From positions 93,016,862 through 93,080,861 of the forward strand of contig NC_065535.1 of the NCBI RefSeq assembly GCF_932294415.1: a stretch of DNA of 64,000 bases, in the 5' to 3' direction. The position numbers and the translations under genes were made by a program. Positions 11,007-24,059 of this stretch are shown in pieces. The number at the start of each line of letters is the position of its first letter. The first letter of the stretch is position 1. The notes below the pieces were generated by a model that did no database searches, was not told the origin of the DNA, and was given only the letters and a program-made list of their open reading frames with translations. This DNA is from Quercus robur (Eukaryota; Streptophyta; Magnoliopsida; Fagales; Fagaceae).

Positions 11007-13034
11007 GTACTCTCTCTTTCTCGAACTCCAATCTTAGGTTTTGGAGTTTCATGATGTTTCCTATTTCGTTTTTCAATTTCGGATCTTTCTGGGTTTTGGT
11101 TGTTCATGTCATTTCAGTGAATGCATGTATATTATTCTGTTTGGTTGTTTGGGAAATTAATGTTAGCAAAACTGATTGAGCATTTGATTGGGTTTCATTA
11201 GTTTAAAAAGTGTTAATATCTGGATTACATTGATATTTAATCTAGTTTGTTGGGGTTTCATTTGATTTGTTTGTGGGTTTTGTTTGATTTGTTTGTGGGT
11301 TTTGTTTGATTTGTTTGTGTATCTTGTTTCATGGTATTTTCACTGATTTGTTTTGGGTTTGTTTTAATTTTCTGATTGTATTTTCGTTTGTGGGTTTGTA
11401 AAGCAAATTATGGGTTTGATGAAATGGTTCTATGAACGGTGTATGAGTTGTGAAGTAATAAGTGAGAATATTCATTTGAAAAAAATGAGAACTTACACCT
11501 GAAAAATAATGGAAGGAAATGGAGTCAACAATACATCTAAGAATTTTTTTTTATTGGGTTAAAAATACTCAAATCAAGCCAAGGAACGAAAGATAAAAAA
11601 ATATTAGTTGAAGAAGAGGATTATACCTGTGTTTGGAGTGTTTGGACCAAGAGCGATTCTGTGTTTTGCATCTCAGGATGAACCGGAACCTATGGATCTT
11701 ATATAACATTGGTCCACAAATCTGTTTTCTGCAATTACATTTTTAATTTTAATTTATATTTACTTATCTGGGGGAAGGGAGGGAAAAAAAGAAGAAGAGG
11801 ACGAGGATTATAAAAAAGTCTTTTTCAATTCTTAACCACCCAAAGGTTAGGAACCTCATGTGTAACTAAACATTAAGAAGTTGATGCATTCGGGTGATTG
11901 TGCAGAGGTAACACTAAGCTGAAATTAGAAGTTAGAAGTTAGAAGTTAGAAGTTAGCTGTCCACACTTACTGCACCACCAACAACATAAAATTTAGAAGT
12001 CAAACACCATCAAAGAAATCTTAAAAAGTGGGAAACAGAGTCACACCTGCAGACTTTTGAAAATAAAGTTTGATAACTACAGATCCAATGCTACAAAAAC
12101 AAAAGCAGAAAGTTATAAATCTTAAATATGTATGATAAGATTGTACAAAAAAATAATAGTAGACAATATAATTAGCCCAATAAACTCAAAGAGATGGTAC
12201 CAGAAGAGAATGTAGAGCTGTTTCAGCTTGATTTCCAAGGAAATACTGCAGAGCCATAGCAGCATGCTCCTGCAATAGGAAAATGCTAAAATAAGTAGGA
12301 AGTTTTAACCACCTGAACTAGGAGATGATTGTCAAGATTTTTCTAACATCATTGTATCTGCAAAGAAAAGAAATAACTGAAATACATTTTCACTGGCCTA
12401 CATAATCACTGAAAACATTTTCTTGATCTATATAAATATTTAAAGTCCATTATGCTCCAACCCTTCATCTGAAACTCTTTATTCCGCCCCCTACTCCACA
12501 TATTTTAAATACAATGCTATAACTCACTACTTCATTCGGGAAAGAATTAAAACTATATTGGACACACACACACACTATAAGTATCTATCAAAATGGGCAT
12601 AGGGGACAAAAACTTGGCAAGATTCAAAAGGTAGGGTAGTCGGATTACCCGTTAAGTAACCAGAGTTGTAAAATGTTACCACTATCCTTTCTTTTTCTCT
12701 TTCTTTGATAAGTATCTCTCTTTTCTTTTCTTGACAAATTAAGAAATTTGTCTAGAACAGAAACGAATTCAGCAAATAGCATGTAATTTCTACATCCTAT
12801 AAAATGATCACATTTGAAAATTTAAAAAAGCAATAAAATCCAAGAAAAAAACACAACAGATTATTGCCTAAAGCATGCAGCCAGTTTTATCATTATCCCT
12901 TCATATATTAGCCAAAAAGGCATAGCCAGATGGGTGGAAATATATTAAGAACTATCTGTCAAACAAAAAATCCATAAATAGAAAATATCATTCTTCTGTA
13001 AGTTTCACTTTCTGGAATTATTTGTGCTAGCCTT

Positions 13035-13078
<44 letters not shown>

Positions 13079-13116
13079 CTAAGGTAGAATTTTCAAAGGT
13101 GGAAAATTAGTCTCAC
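11007..13116. other. Leader-intron interval, mostly featureless
   Basis: AT-rich DNA between the leader exon and the OSCA exon. It holds T-rich stretches, an (AT)n microsatellite at about 13037-13074, and one possible minus-strand orphan exon (12201-12269). A minus-strand segment near 11630-11705 has a TATATAAG-like box followed by a CACAG/GTATAA donor and could be another captured leader. Confidence 0.4.
12201..12269 (-). other. Possible orphan exon, unrecognised
   Basis: Minus-strand 69-bp open exon with a TTGCAG acceptor and a GTACCA donor, reading EHAAMALQYFLGNQAETALH and then SLL. The reading frame, splice borders and balanced composition suggest a captured host exon. I do not recognise the family. 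It lies on the same strand as the OSCA exon 850 bp away but does not continue the OSCA sequence. Confidence 0.35.
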
Positions 13117-13393
13117 CTGTGCTGGGACCGCAACAGCTAGCCTTGCAGGAATATTCTTGGGATCAAGGATGAGGGAAAGCTGATATAAAACTGATCCAGA
13201 AAATACCGTTGCAAAGAAAATGTTCCATATTGTAAACCAAAGGACTTTGTTACATGCACTCTTTTCTATATCACTATGAGAAACATATCCTTGAATAGAT
13301 GAAAGCAACTCCATTATAGGAGGCACTATTTTCAGAAACAACTGAAGAATAAGACTGGGAAGGTATCCTGTAACTACTTCACTAACAAATGTT
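13117..13393 (-). pseudogene. OSCA/CSC1-like channel, single captured exon
   Basis: Minus-strand exon of 277 bp between a GCAG acceptor and a GTGAG donor, open throughout. It reads [18 protein letters not shown], then [20 protein letters not shown], then [19 protein letters not shown], then [16 protein letters not shown]. This is part of the transmembrane (RSN1_7TM) region of plant CSC1-like/OSCA osmosensitive calcium-permeable channels, covering two membrane helices. Both splice sites and the frame are kept. The next expected exon, starting with an SFFI-type helix, was not found. It lies within the proposed leader intron of the PMD gene on the opposite strand. An isolated exon, so a fragment. 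Confidence 0.75.
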
Positions 13394-15023
13394 CTGCCCA
13401 AAAAAAATCATAAAATTAGTACTCTGTCACCAATAGATTAAATAAAACAGGCATTAGATTTTCTCATGAAAACATTATAATAATAACAAATTAGATTCCT
13501 CTTGATTTTTAAGTTGCATATGGGCAATTAATAATATCACCAAATCACCCCAAATATTCAATAAAATATCAGCCAAAACCACTGCAGTTTTCATCCCCCA
13601 TGCCCCATGCCCAATGGTCATTTATTTTGCATGACAAAGATTATGCAATATGATAAGTTGATATATCATTCAATGATAACTAAAACTTAAGACTTGAAAC
13701 TCTCATGCTCTTCAATCTTACCAATCTCATAGCAAGCTAAATAAGTGCAATCTCCTCCTTTAAATAACACATTAGAGATAATAAAATGAAGTTAAGCCTC
13801 TCAAGGACAGACATACAAGGGGGCACCATTTCAATGTTTGTGTACCTGAGCCCCCCAGAACTAATTACACCGACAAAAAATTTCTCCCATCCCCTTGAAA
13901 TTTTCTGTATCAAGACTGCTTCAGTTTGACATAAGATGCTACAGACACCTAAACAAAGTCCCTTTACAGGATGTATAATTTATATAACGAAGCAGCTTTA
14001 CTCAAATTTTCATCAAAGGTGCCTTCTCTCAGTGATTGACCATTAAGCAGAACCAGTAAAGAAGTGTGCATTAAATTTTAGAAAGTGGAATGTAGACCAT
14101 GCAGTTCAGTAAAGAGCCTTCATTTATCAAAATAATATACCCAGCCACTCTATTTAGTGATTCTGAACTCAAATTTAATCTGAATGACAATATTTATTAT
14201 TTAAAAAGTACACAGACTGGGAACTCTGAGTAGATATCCTTAATTAATAAGAGGAAGCATTACATGGGAGAAGTACAATCATACGCCTATGAGGAAGAGT
14301 CCTGTAGAATTAAGAAAGTCATTTACTAATTACATAGAAAGTCCGGCCAACTCTCAAGCTGTCTCTTTACAGCAATAGGGCTTAGATAGGGCCTTCATTG
14401 TTGTTTGGACTACTTTAGTGAACATAAGATCAAGGGGGAATCAAGTAACCAAGTTCCTTTCAGTCAATGGCAAAAGCCAGTAAGCCACGTACAACTAAAG
14501 CTAAAATGTACTACAAAAACCAGATTCTTATTTGTGTGGTGGCAACACCATAGATATGCAAAATTCAACTATTTTAGACGTCTAAATATCCATTTATGGA
14601 CTTCAATCTAGTTATTACAATTCAATAAGGGGAAGAATCATTCTGAACCATTGTTCAACCAATTGATAAGTGGCAGGAAACATGATACTCACACAGTCCA
14701 TATATGTTCAACCAATTGATAAATAAGCATGCTAAAAGTTCATAACCAACACAAAGCAGAATTAATGAAAGTAGTCATTTTATTTGGTACAGAATTCAAT
14801 TTCTTTTAATTGTAAAAGTTTACAAAATTATTCCAACTCCAAAAAATTCATTATGTTTTTTTCTAACTTACCAATTCTAATTTCTTTGATTGCGTAAACA
14901 TCATCGATTTGCATGTTTTTTGGTATGATTGCGAACTTACGTTTTTTGAAGAAAATTCTATTTTACAGTAGCACTCCTTTGCCCCTACACTATTAATGAT
15001 CTCACAGTTGCATTGTTTGCAGT
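13394..15023. other. No gene seen before the PMD gene
   Basis: AT-rich non-coding DNA, taken to be the rest of the PMD leader intron. The minus-strand ORF at 14863-15156 overlaps the PMD first exon and shows no domain. Confidence 0.5.
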
Positions 15024-17981
15024 ATGGAGCCTCGGATTGATGAGGAGTTAGAGGTCTTGGACCCCGGTCCGCGTGAGAGGTCATTGTTGACACGACAGCC
15101 ATATCATCGATCAGAGGCCATTTGGAATGGCGAGGTGAAATTTCTAGTTCTAACAACTGCTTTAATATTTACGTTGTCTTTGATTGTTAGTTAGCAAGTT
15201 CTTTCAATGTTGTATTTCTAGTTCTAACAACCGCTATCATTTTGATCGATTTTGTAGGACTCGGGCCCACTTACGTGCCGTGGTCGCACTAAGGAGATGG
15301 CAAACATTCAGATGCAAGATAATCGAGTCATTGATATTATCAAATTGCTAAGGCTAGAAGGATTGTTTAGAGCCCCTTCAAGAGAGATAGACAATTGCCT
15401 AATATCGGCCCTAGTTGAGCGATGGCGGCCGGAGACTCATTCTTTCCATCTTCCACATGGTGAGATGACAATCACCCTAGAAGATGTGGAGGTAATTTTT
15501 GGACTTCCGATAGACGGTGACGTCTTGGTTGGGCCGACTGCTGTGGTGGATGATGGGGGTTGGAGGCGATTGTGTACGGAGTTGCTGGGTTTTACTCCGC
15601 CGAATGACAATAAAACATTGGTGGGGCAAAGAATTCTCATCAGCCGACTTGTTGAGGCCGTTGCAGCGCCATTGCCTCATGACGCAACGGAGATGCAGAT
15701 ACACCGGTATGCCCGGTGCTATATGTTAGCGCTAATAGGGGACAAACTTTTCATGGACAAGTCAGGAGATAGGGTGCATTTGATGTTCCTGGACTTCATG
15801 CGTAACCTTCGTGATCCGCCACATTATAGTTGGGGTAGTGGTTGCCTGGCCTGGTTATATAGGGAGTTGTGTCGGGCAAGCGAGAAAGGGGCATCGCAGA
15901 TTGGTGGGGCGTGCACCTTGGTCCAGTATTGGGCATGGGCAAGGTTGCCATTCTTGTGCCCGAGGATAGAGCCCCCACCTGGATGTGATTATGGCCCATG
16001 GCCATATGCTCCACTTGCATTTAAGTAAGTCTTTTCTTCATACCAAGTGTCTTCTGCAATGTACATTTTTGTGTAACTAAATTGTATTATTGTTCTTATG
16101 TTTTTTGCTTGCTTGTAATTGTAGGTGGGTGCGGGTGCCAAGCTCGAAGAGTAGACCATCCGGCATGGCCTTGGTCCACTATCGCGAGCTATTAGTTACA
16201 ATGCAACCAGAGCAGGTAATAATATTCAAAAAATTTGTTTGGTTATGATCATTTTCGTTAATAATATGATTGCTTCATCCTTTAACATATCTTTTGTTAT
16301 AATTTTAGTTTTTTTACCCTTTATATATGTATTTTCCCTTGTTTCATATTTGAAGATGCTATGATAATTGTTTTTTTTTTTTCTATCGTAGATTGTGTGG
16401 CAGCCATACGAGGCACACTTCAGCCACCTTCCTGAGTTCTGCGTTGCAGGGAGGGATATGTGGACAGCAAGGGTGCCGCTTCTGTGTTTTTGCATAGTAG
16501 AGAGACACCACCCAGACCGTGTCCTTCGACAGTTTGGCTTGGCGCAGGAGCGGCCTGACCATGTTGTCTACGATGATAGGCTGCATAAAATCGACTTACG
16601 TGGGAAGGTGGAAAGGAATTGGAGGGAGGAGCATGGACCGTATATCATTTCTTGGGAAATGAGACGACAACAAGTTTGTCGTGCACCTCCTCAGATTGGT
16701 GAGATGCCCCGCAATCATGCCTATTACGTCTGGTACCGTCCGGTCACTCGAAAGTATGTCGACCGCAACAGCGCTAAATTAGATATTATGGTAATGTGTT
16801 CTACTTACATTTGATTGCCTACTTCGTTTTACTTGAGTACATGTATGAACATAAAATCAATTTCTATGAATTTCTCAGCAAATCTGGTTTGCTTTGACTG
16901 ACATGTAATGAAATAGTTTTTGATACATATAGTATTCTAATAGAACTGTTAGTTTTGAGTAGATTCATAAGTCTTATATTATTCATTCATTAATTGATAC
17001 ATAAATGATGTTGGTTCTTTCTCCGTTTCAGATTCAAAGCCATTTAGCGCTGTTGGCGATGCTTCCTGAAGGCAGCCAAGCTCACAACCATGTCCGGCGT
17101 ATCCTAAATAATGTGGCTGGCCTTGGTGGTGGTCCTGCAGTAAATGAGCATGCAAACAATGGGGATGAGACTGAACTAGCAGCTGCTGCAACCCCAAGCA
17201 CAAGTGCAGCACCCGTAAGTACACCGACCCGTGGTCATCGTGCTACTACAAGCCCAAGCACAAGCGCAGCTAGGGGTCGTCTTCGGCCTGCTACAGCAAC
17301 CCCAAGCACAAGTGCAGTTAGGGGCCGTGGTCGGCGTGCAACAACCCCTCGGGTTGTAACTACTCTTGAGATGCCTCCACCCATCCCGCAAGCATCTCCT
17401 CAGCATGAGATCCCTTCACCCATCCCATATGCATCTCCTCAGCCCGAGGTCCCTTCACCCAGCCCACCTTCGCAGCCCAATTTCGATGTCAGTATTGACC
17501 AAAATGTGACCCCTCCTATACTCCCCGAGACACCCTCATACCCACACACTGGCTCTAGTGCACCCACTCCTGGCCTCTACATAGAGCAGGATTACCCACC
17601 TACCACATCCTCATCTGACCCTCTAGGATCTCCGGTTGGGATTGACACTGTAGAGCCACATATTGATGTACCGGACCTTAATCCCCCTCATCAGGCCTCA
17701 CCCCCACGAGGTAGACCGCAACACAGTAGAAGAGCACCCACGTGTGGGACAGGTGGACACAAAATAGGACACCGAGGCCCCGCTATGGTATGATAACTTT
17801 AATTTGAATGTAATAATATATTTTCTACTTCACTTTACTCTTACCATTATGGAGAATATTGATTGCATGCATGTAATGGAATTTGCAGCACGATGATGAC
17901 CCTAAGGTTGATGCCCCGCAGCCTCCTCCCCCACACAAACATTACACGAGGGCTAAAAAACACAAAATTGGTGAACCTTGA
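15024..17981 (+). CDS. Plant mobile domain (PMD) protein, PP7-long-form/MAIN-like, intact
   Basis: Six exons splice cleanly: 15024-15134, 15258-16024, 16125-16215, 16392-16790, 17032-17787 and 17889-17981, giving 738 aa. The N-terminus is MEPRIDEELEVLDPGPRERS. The aminotransferase-like plant mobile domain follows, about residues 45-400: IIKLLRLEGLFRAP, FHLPHGEMTITLEDV, VIFGLPIDGD, LVQYWAWARLP. A Pro/Ser/Thr-rich tail has ATPSTSA repeats and RGRG patches and ends in a basic KHYTRAKKHKIGEP. The start is the ATG one base after a TTGCAG acceptor. Families of this type are often annotated as serine/threonine phosphatase 7 long-form homologues, though no phosphatase domain is present. In Arabidopsis, PMD proteins (MAIN, MAIL1) act in transposon silencing, and PMDs also occur inside MULE and Gypsy elements. 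Here it faces a MuDR transposase within one candidate element, so a transposon-borne accessory role is likely. Confidence 0.88.
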
Positions 17982-18382
17982 GTAAGTGCCTTGAAAATTA
18001 TGTTTCATACTTTACATATTAGAAACTTTAGGATTTTAATTGACTTTCAATACATTACCATTGTAGTAAATGTTATTTTCCCTCATTTGATGATGTATGC
18101 AAATTTCTATTTATGTGTTATTCCAGGGTGGAAGTTACATTTTTGAGTTTGAAAATTTCTTAGATCTTCAAGTTTGTCGAGAGTTTGTGGGTAAGTCTCA
18201 ACTATTATGCACATTACTTATTTCAAGCTTGTTGACCTATAATTATGTGTTGTCAATCTAGTTCAAAGGTTTAGACATTCTATTAGGTCAGTGTAGTTGA
18301 TATGGATCTTCCCCTTTGTAAATGTATGAAGCAGAATAGACATTCTGTTTGGTAGTGGTCCACCTCTTGAGTTTGTAGTTTA

Positions 18383-21194
18383 AGGCATCTTCATTGAGTG
18401 ATATTACTGAACTTGTGGAAGACAGAATTGGGCAATTGGAGAGCAGGAGGATTAGTAAGAGAGCGGAGAATAAATCCTGGGCTGCTTCTATGAAGCCATT
18501 GGAGTTCGCTGAGGAGCTTGAGAAGAAGCATGCTTCTACTGGTTTGCATTGGGAAGAGGGTGCAGCTGCTCAGCCAATGAGGCTTGAGGGCGTACGGAGA
18601 GGATCAACCACATTAGGATACTTTGATCTTGATGCGGATATGCCCTTATTCAGATATGCCCTTAGTATATGGTTATCCGTTAAGATACCATTGATTGGTA
18701 ATATCTAAATTTCTTCTGTTACAGAAATCGAACATGTTAAGTGAGGAATTTGGCTTTTTATGGTAATTTCAGTATGCAAACATCTGGATGCTTAATTAAA
18801 TTGTGAAGCTTCTAAGTACATTTGCTTTTGCTATGAGCCACGTTGTAGTTACGACAGAAATAACTTTACTCAATAAACCATGCTGTTTATGTTCCAGATG
18901 TCGATGCTCGGTCTGCAAGGGGATAGGTCTCATGCCCCTGTAACTTCCATGCGCTTCAATCAGCAAGGGGACCTGCTCTTAGCTGGTTATGGTGATGGTC
19001 ATATAACTGTTTGGGATGTGCAGAGATCATCATCAGCAAAAGTTATTACTGGAGAGCATACAGCACCAGTTTTTCCCAGTTATTTCTGGGGCAGGATTCT
19101 CAGGTTACTCGTCAATTTAAAGCAGTTACTGGTGATAGTAAGGGTCTCGTTCTGTTGCATGCTTTCTCAGTTGTTCCCTTGCTCAATAGGTTCTCCATCA
19201 AAACCTAGGTAAAACGTTAGTATGCATCAATATGTGATTTATGATTGTGGCACTATGTATAATATGCTTGTGAGTTGACATCATCTCCAAACTAATGATC
19301 ATATTGTTACTTGAAATAGTGTCTTCTTGATGGACAAAAAACGGGAATTGTGCTATCAGCTTCACCGGTCCTTTTTGATGAATTCTCTGGAGGTGCTTCC
19401 CTGTCCTCTCAGGGAAACAATGCAGTTTCATCCAGCAGTCTTGGTAGTATGATGGGAGGTGTAGTAGGTGGAGATGCTGGCTGGAAACTCTTTAATGAAG
19501 GCTCTTCTTTAGCTGAAGAAGGTGTGGTCATATTTGTCACCCATCAAACTGCTCTGGTGGTATGAAGCCCTCAAATGATTGCACAAATTCCATGTACCTT
19601 TTGTCTTGTGAATTGATGTTGTTCTTCTTAGTGGTTATATCTTGTTCAAAATGTGTTAAAGCCACATTTGCATTTCATCTTTCTAAGATATGAATTTGTT
19701 ACAGAAAACGTACCTGTAGAAGCATCAGAGAGAGTCTACTTGCTCGCAATTGCTTGGGACCGAAAAGTTCAGGTTGCAAAGTTAATCAAATCAGAGCTAA
19801 AAGTATATGGGAAATGGTCTCTTGACAGTGCAGCTATAGGTGTGGCTTGGTTGGATGATCAGGTACGTATTTAGTTATTCATATATTGTTGATTTGTCTT
19901 TTGTTGTATTTAAATAGTGTTATTTAGGTTGGGTGCCTAGTAAATAATTGTAAATGCTTTGCATGTAATGAGATTTTTGTACTTGACCAGATACTGGTTG
20001 TTCTTACATCAACTGGACAACTCTGTCTGTTTGCTAAGGATGGAACTATGATTCACCAAACAAGTTTTTCTCTGGATGGTTATGGTGGAGATGATCTTGT
20101 TGCATACCATACCCACTTTATTAATATCTATGGAAATCCTGAGAAAGCTTTTCACAATTGCATAGCTGTAAGAGGAGCTTCAGTATACATCCTTGGTCCT
20201 ATGCATCTTGCTGTTTCTCGCCTTCTCCCATGGAAGGAACAGATTCAGGTTCTGTGGAAAGCGGGTGATTGGATGGGTGCACTGAACATGTCAATGACAC
20301 TTTATGATGGCCAGGCGCATGGTGTTATTGACCTTCCTAGAACCTTGGATGCTGTACAGGAGGCCATAATGCCCTACCTTGTGGAGTTGCTTTTGTCATA
20401 TGTAGATGAAGTATTTTCTTATATTTTGGTGGCATTTTGCAACCAAGTTGAGAAAATGGAACCACTGGACAACCCAAATAGTAGAAGCAGTTCTGTGCAC
20501 TCTGAAATAAAAGAGCAATACACTTGTGTTGGTGGAGTTGCTGTGGAATTCTGTGTTCATATCAAGAGGACTGACATCCTTTTTGATGAAATTTTCTCCA
20601 AGTTTGTGGCGGTACAACAGAGAGGTATCATTACATCTCTGAGTCTTCTTGTGTTGAATGCTTCAATTACTACGCAGTTTGATCTTTGATGTCCAGGTTG
20701 AAGTTCATTTTTTAAGTGAAACTTGGTAACTCAATTTGTGATAGCCGTAACTACATAACATGAGGCTAGAAAGTTTAACAAACTTTGAAGGTCAGACTGT
20801 TTGCTTAGAGAGCTTTCCTTGTGATGAAGTTTTTCTAATGCTATACTCTATTTTACCTTCGCCTTTTAAGATTGGGTTTGTTACTAGGAAGGGTGCAAGT
20901 GTTATTCAGCTCTCCTAGCACCTTGAGAGTGATGTATTCTGTGTTGACACTTTGCTAGTGCAAAATTAGGTTGAGTTAGTGTCTGCTGTGGTCTAATTGC
21001 TTGTGAAGTAAGAGCAATATATATATATATATATATAGCAGCCCTTCACTTGCGATAATTTTTCCATATTAGCAGTCCTTAGACATTACTCTTTCGGTGA
21101 TTTACCTTTTGTTTCATTACATTTTTCAGACACATTTTTTGAGCTTTTGGAACCATATATATTGAAGGACATGCTTGGATCACTGCCTCCTGAG
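18383..21194 (+). pseudogene. VPS8 (CORVET subunit) gene fragment, intron-containing
   Basis: Pieces of the vacuolar sorting protein VPS8, an endosomal CORVET tethering subunit. Approximate exons: 18383-18640 (ITELVEDRIGQLESRR, EFAEELEKKHASTGLHWEEG, TTLGYFDLDAD), 18898-19209 (MLGLQGDRSHAPVTSM, AGYGDGHITVWDVQRSS; WD40), 19320-19559, 19705-19862 (LLAIAWDRKVQVAKLI), 19991-20624 (MIHQTSFSLDGYGGDDLVAY, RLLPWKEQIQVLWKAGDWMG) and 21130-21194 (ELLEPYILKDMLGSLPPE). Damage: one frameshift in the second piece after EHTAPV, with the family sequence resuming in another frame; a TAG in place of the expected CAG at that exon's end; loss of the exons after DLDAD and after TALVV; no N- or C-terminus. Kept introns show DNA-level copying. 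It follows the PMD gene on the same strand by 400 bp. Non-functional as VPS8. Confidence 0.85.
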
Positions 21195-22687
21195 GTGCAT
21201 TGATACTGTGCACTGAAAGCAATGTTTATAATTATTCTACAATGCTTATAAGAAAGGGTGGAGGGTAAGATTGCTGGTTCAAACCCACTACTAGGTGCAT
21301 TTGTAAACTCACCAATAATAATAAAAAAAAAAGAAAAAAAAAACCTTTTATATTGCTAACTACAAATGAATTTGAATATATAGAGTTATATATCTTTATT
21401 ATTTTGTTTTTGAGAAACTAGAGCACAAATATCTGATTGTTTTGAGCCATTACTAATAGTTACAAGAGCAAAAATATTTCTTTTCCCCATTTATGTCTTT
21501 TCCTCTTGCAAATTTATTCATTCCTAAACACTATATAGATGCACATTATACATCCTTGCTAGAGTTCACAATTTTCCAGACTAGCTAAGTTAGAATCCTG
21601 GCTATATTATTTTTTAGTTTTACTTTTACCTAAAACAGAATTGGCCGGTGGTGGGGTACATGTTTGGGCTGAATAACCCCAAGTTGTCTTTAATCAGGGT
21701 TGTGAGAAGGTCTTTCCAAGCATCATGTTAAATATAAACATAGGAAACATCAATCTGTTCTTAAAATGTTTTTTTTTTTTTTTTTTTTTTTTTTTTTGTA
21801 AGTCACAGCATCCTGTGGGTCATGAACCTACAGCCATGCCATCCTCCCAGTTTTTCCTGGGAGGAGGTAATATATGAGCTAAAGCTAATTGGTTTACGAT
21901 ACATGAATTTGTTCTAAAATTAGATCAATGAAATCTAGGGAAATGGGACCACAAACTGGACCTTTAGCTTCTCTTACGAGCCTCCAGAGAGGCTACCGGG
22001 GTCTCTCCAATAAATTATTCTGTTACTCCAAGTTCTAGGGTACTGTTGATGGTGATTCTGAAGAGATGGCACTAGAGAGAGGAGTATATTTTTGGAGCAC
22101 TCATTGATTTCTCTTAGAAGCTTTACATAAGATTTTCTGTGCACTCATTGATTTCTCTTGTTAAGAGGAGTTTTAACTTAGTGAGGAGTTATCTACATAA
22201 TCGTCTCATCCATTACTTGACATTGCTTATCAAGTCATCCTTAGTTTAAATTCAATCTTTTCTTAGTCTTCTAATCCATGTGGACAATCCATGGGTCGTA
22301 GGTCAGGTCCTGTATCTAACAAGATCTAATTGTATTGTTTCTGAAATGGCATTTGGTATTGGCCTAGAATATTGTACACTTACATAAAGCGTTCGTAATT
22401 CTGTTGTGACTGAGTGACATTATGAAGATTTGTTTCCTTCTATTGCTCTAATCAGTAAGCATAGCACTAATTGCTTTTTTGCCAACTATAACATTAATAG
22501 TTTGTGATACTCTCTAATTTCATATGTTATTTTTTCAAAAACTTTCAATTTTAATTTTTTTTACAGAAAACTTCAAACATATACCATACTTTTCTTCATT
22601 TAACACTGCAATAAGAGCACTGCAGAACAGTGTAGAAGATGTATTTCTCCTTTGAAGAAAAATGTGCGAACATAGCCTAAACCGTTG
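21195..22687. other. Repeat-rich DNA with no gene
   Basis: Includes a SINE-like tail at about 21255-21345 (GGTTCAAACCC box B-like string, then an A-rich tail) and a long T run at about 21769-21797. The rest has no recognised content. Confidence 0.4.
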
Positions 22688-22930
22688 GTGTTATCAAGTG
22701 ATAAGTTTTATTAAGAAATAGACATATGTAGCCCAAGTACACAGGAAGTATACAATAAGTAACTCTAAAGGTTCAATGATCAATAAAATCTAATAAGAGA
22801 AGAAAATGAAAATAATCCTGCTGCTGTCATTGGTCATCCATTCAATTGTGGTTCCTCAAAACACCAATCTGAAATCTAAAGTGCTCGCTTCACACCTCTC
22901 AAAGCTTCTAAATTTCCTTTCTAGACAATT
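22688..22930 (-). mobile_element. L1-type LINE 3' end fragment
   Basis: Read on the minus strand, this stretch resembles the 3' end of plant L1 LINEs (GTATACTTCCTGTGTACTTG followed by TATTTCTTAATAAAACTTATCAC). Short, 5'-truncated, no intact ORF. The assignment rests on remembered L1 tail patterns and on the better L1 tail 700 bp away. Confidence 0.45.
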
Positions 22931-23079
22931 GTTAAGTTTTCTTACCTTACGTGTTTTGGACTTGTAATAGCCTTATCATGCAATTTTGTAGAATGTGCTA
23001 CTACGTTTGTGTTAGTTATGTTAGTTATGCTCTTAAGCATTTCACATTTTAAGGTCGGTAACTTTTCTTCGCTAATGGT

Positions 23080-23280
23080 TTTATCTTGCACAGAAGAAGA
23101 GAATGGAGAAACCCAATCTGGACGAATTGTAGCACGATGTTACCAGTCGTGCAGTCAAATTCATCGACTACGGCATGATGGGTGATGGTTCCAAGTCTGA
23201 AAACAAAAAAGAATTCAACACAAGTTGTTTAGGGAATTTCGCGAAGAATTTGGTCAGGAAGAGCCTGGGCGAAGGTGTAA
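23080..23280 (+). other. Possible captured exon, unrecognised
   Basis: After a CTTGCACAG acceptor-like string there is non-repetitive, exon-like sequence whose frames read RAVKFIDYGMMGDGSKSENK and, in another frame, KLFREFREEFGQEEPGRR. No family recognised. It lies between the VPS8 and TyrRS fragments inside the large MULE, so host-gene capture is plausible. Confidence 0.3.
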
Positions 23281-23639
23281 TGTTCCCTCCAAATCAACTA
23301 CTTCCTGTTTTTATTGTAGGTTAAAGCTTAGTCATTGCTTTTCGAGATGCAATTTTATTGGGTTATTACTGTGACTTTTTTGATTACAATATTATGAGAC
23401 AACAACTGTGGAATGTGGATGAGTATGATCTTCTATACAAGAAATACAAATTGTGCAATTTGGATAAGTATCACGTATCAATTAATTATATTGCAGTGAC
23501 CTCTATTTCGAAGCATACAATATATAGGCAAAGGAGAGTGATTGACCATTATATACATATTACTAATAGATTTGTAAAAAAAAATAAAAAATAAAAAATA
23601 AATTGCCACAGATTGAGAGAAAAATGGAAGAAATTTTGT

Positions 23640-23960
23640 TTTTTTTTTATAAGTAAGAAAGATATATATTAAAAGGTACCTCATGAAAACACAAGGCAGA
23701 ACAGAGAATAATCCTGGAAACAAACAAAAAATAGAGACAATGAGATAACTGAAACAAGAAAACAAACGGAGACAACAAAGAGCATATTAATTACCGAGAA
23801 GATAACTACGGAACATAGGGATAGAATCACTAGAGGTGAGTCCCCAAGCCTTAGACCAATCAATAAGAGAGGCACTAAAATAAGCGAGCAACTAGTCATC
23901 GGACTTGTCCCTATCCTGAAAAGTACGCCAATTACGCTCCCTCCAAATACACCACAATAG
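23640..23960 (-). mobile_element. L1-type LINE 3' end with poly-A
   Basis: On the minus strand the sequence reads from the zinc-binding C-terminal region of an L1 reverse-transcriptase ORF (CIWRERNW then a short gap, FSASLIDWSKAWGLTSSD) into a 3' UTR ending CTTACTTATAAAAAAAAA. It is 5'-truncated, as is usual for L1 copies. It lies inside the large MULE between captured gene fragments. Confidence 0.65.
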
Positions 23961-24059
23961 GCACACCGGAAGTAGATAAAAATGGAACAATTATTACTAA
24001 AGAATAGACTAACTTCTACGGGTAAAAACCTAAAACGCGGGGGTTTTTTTATTTAAATT

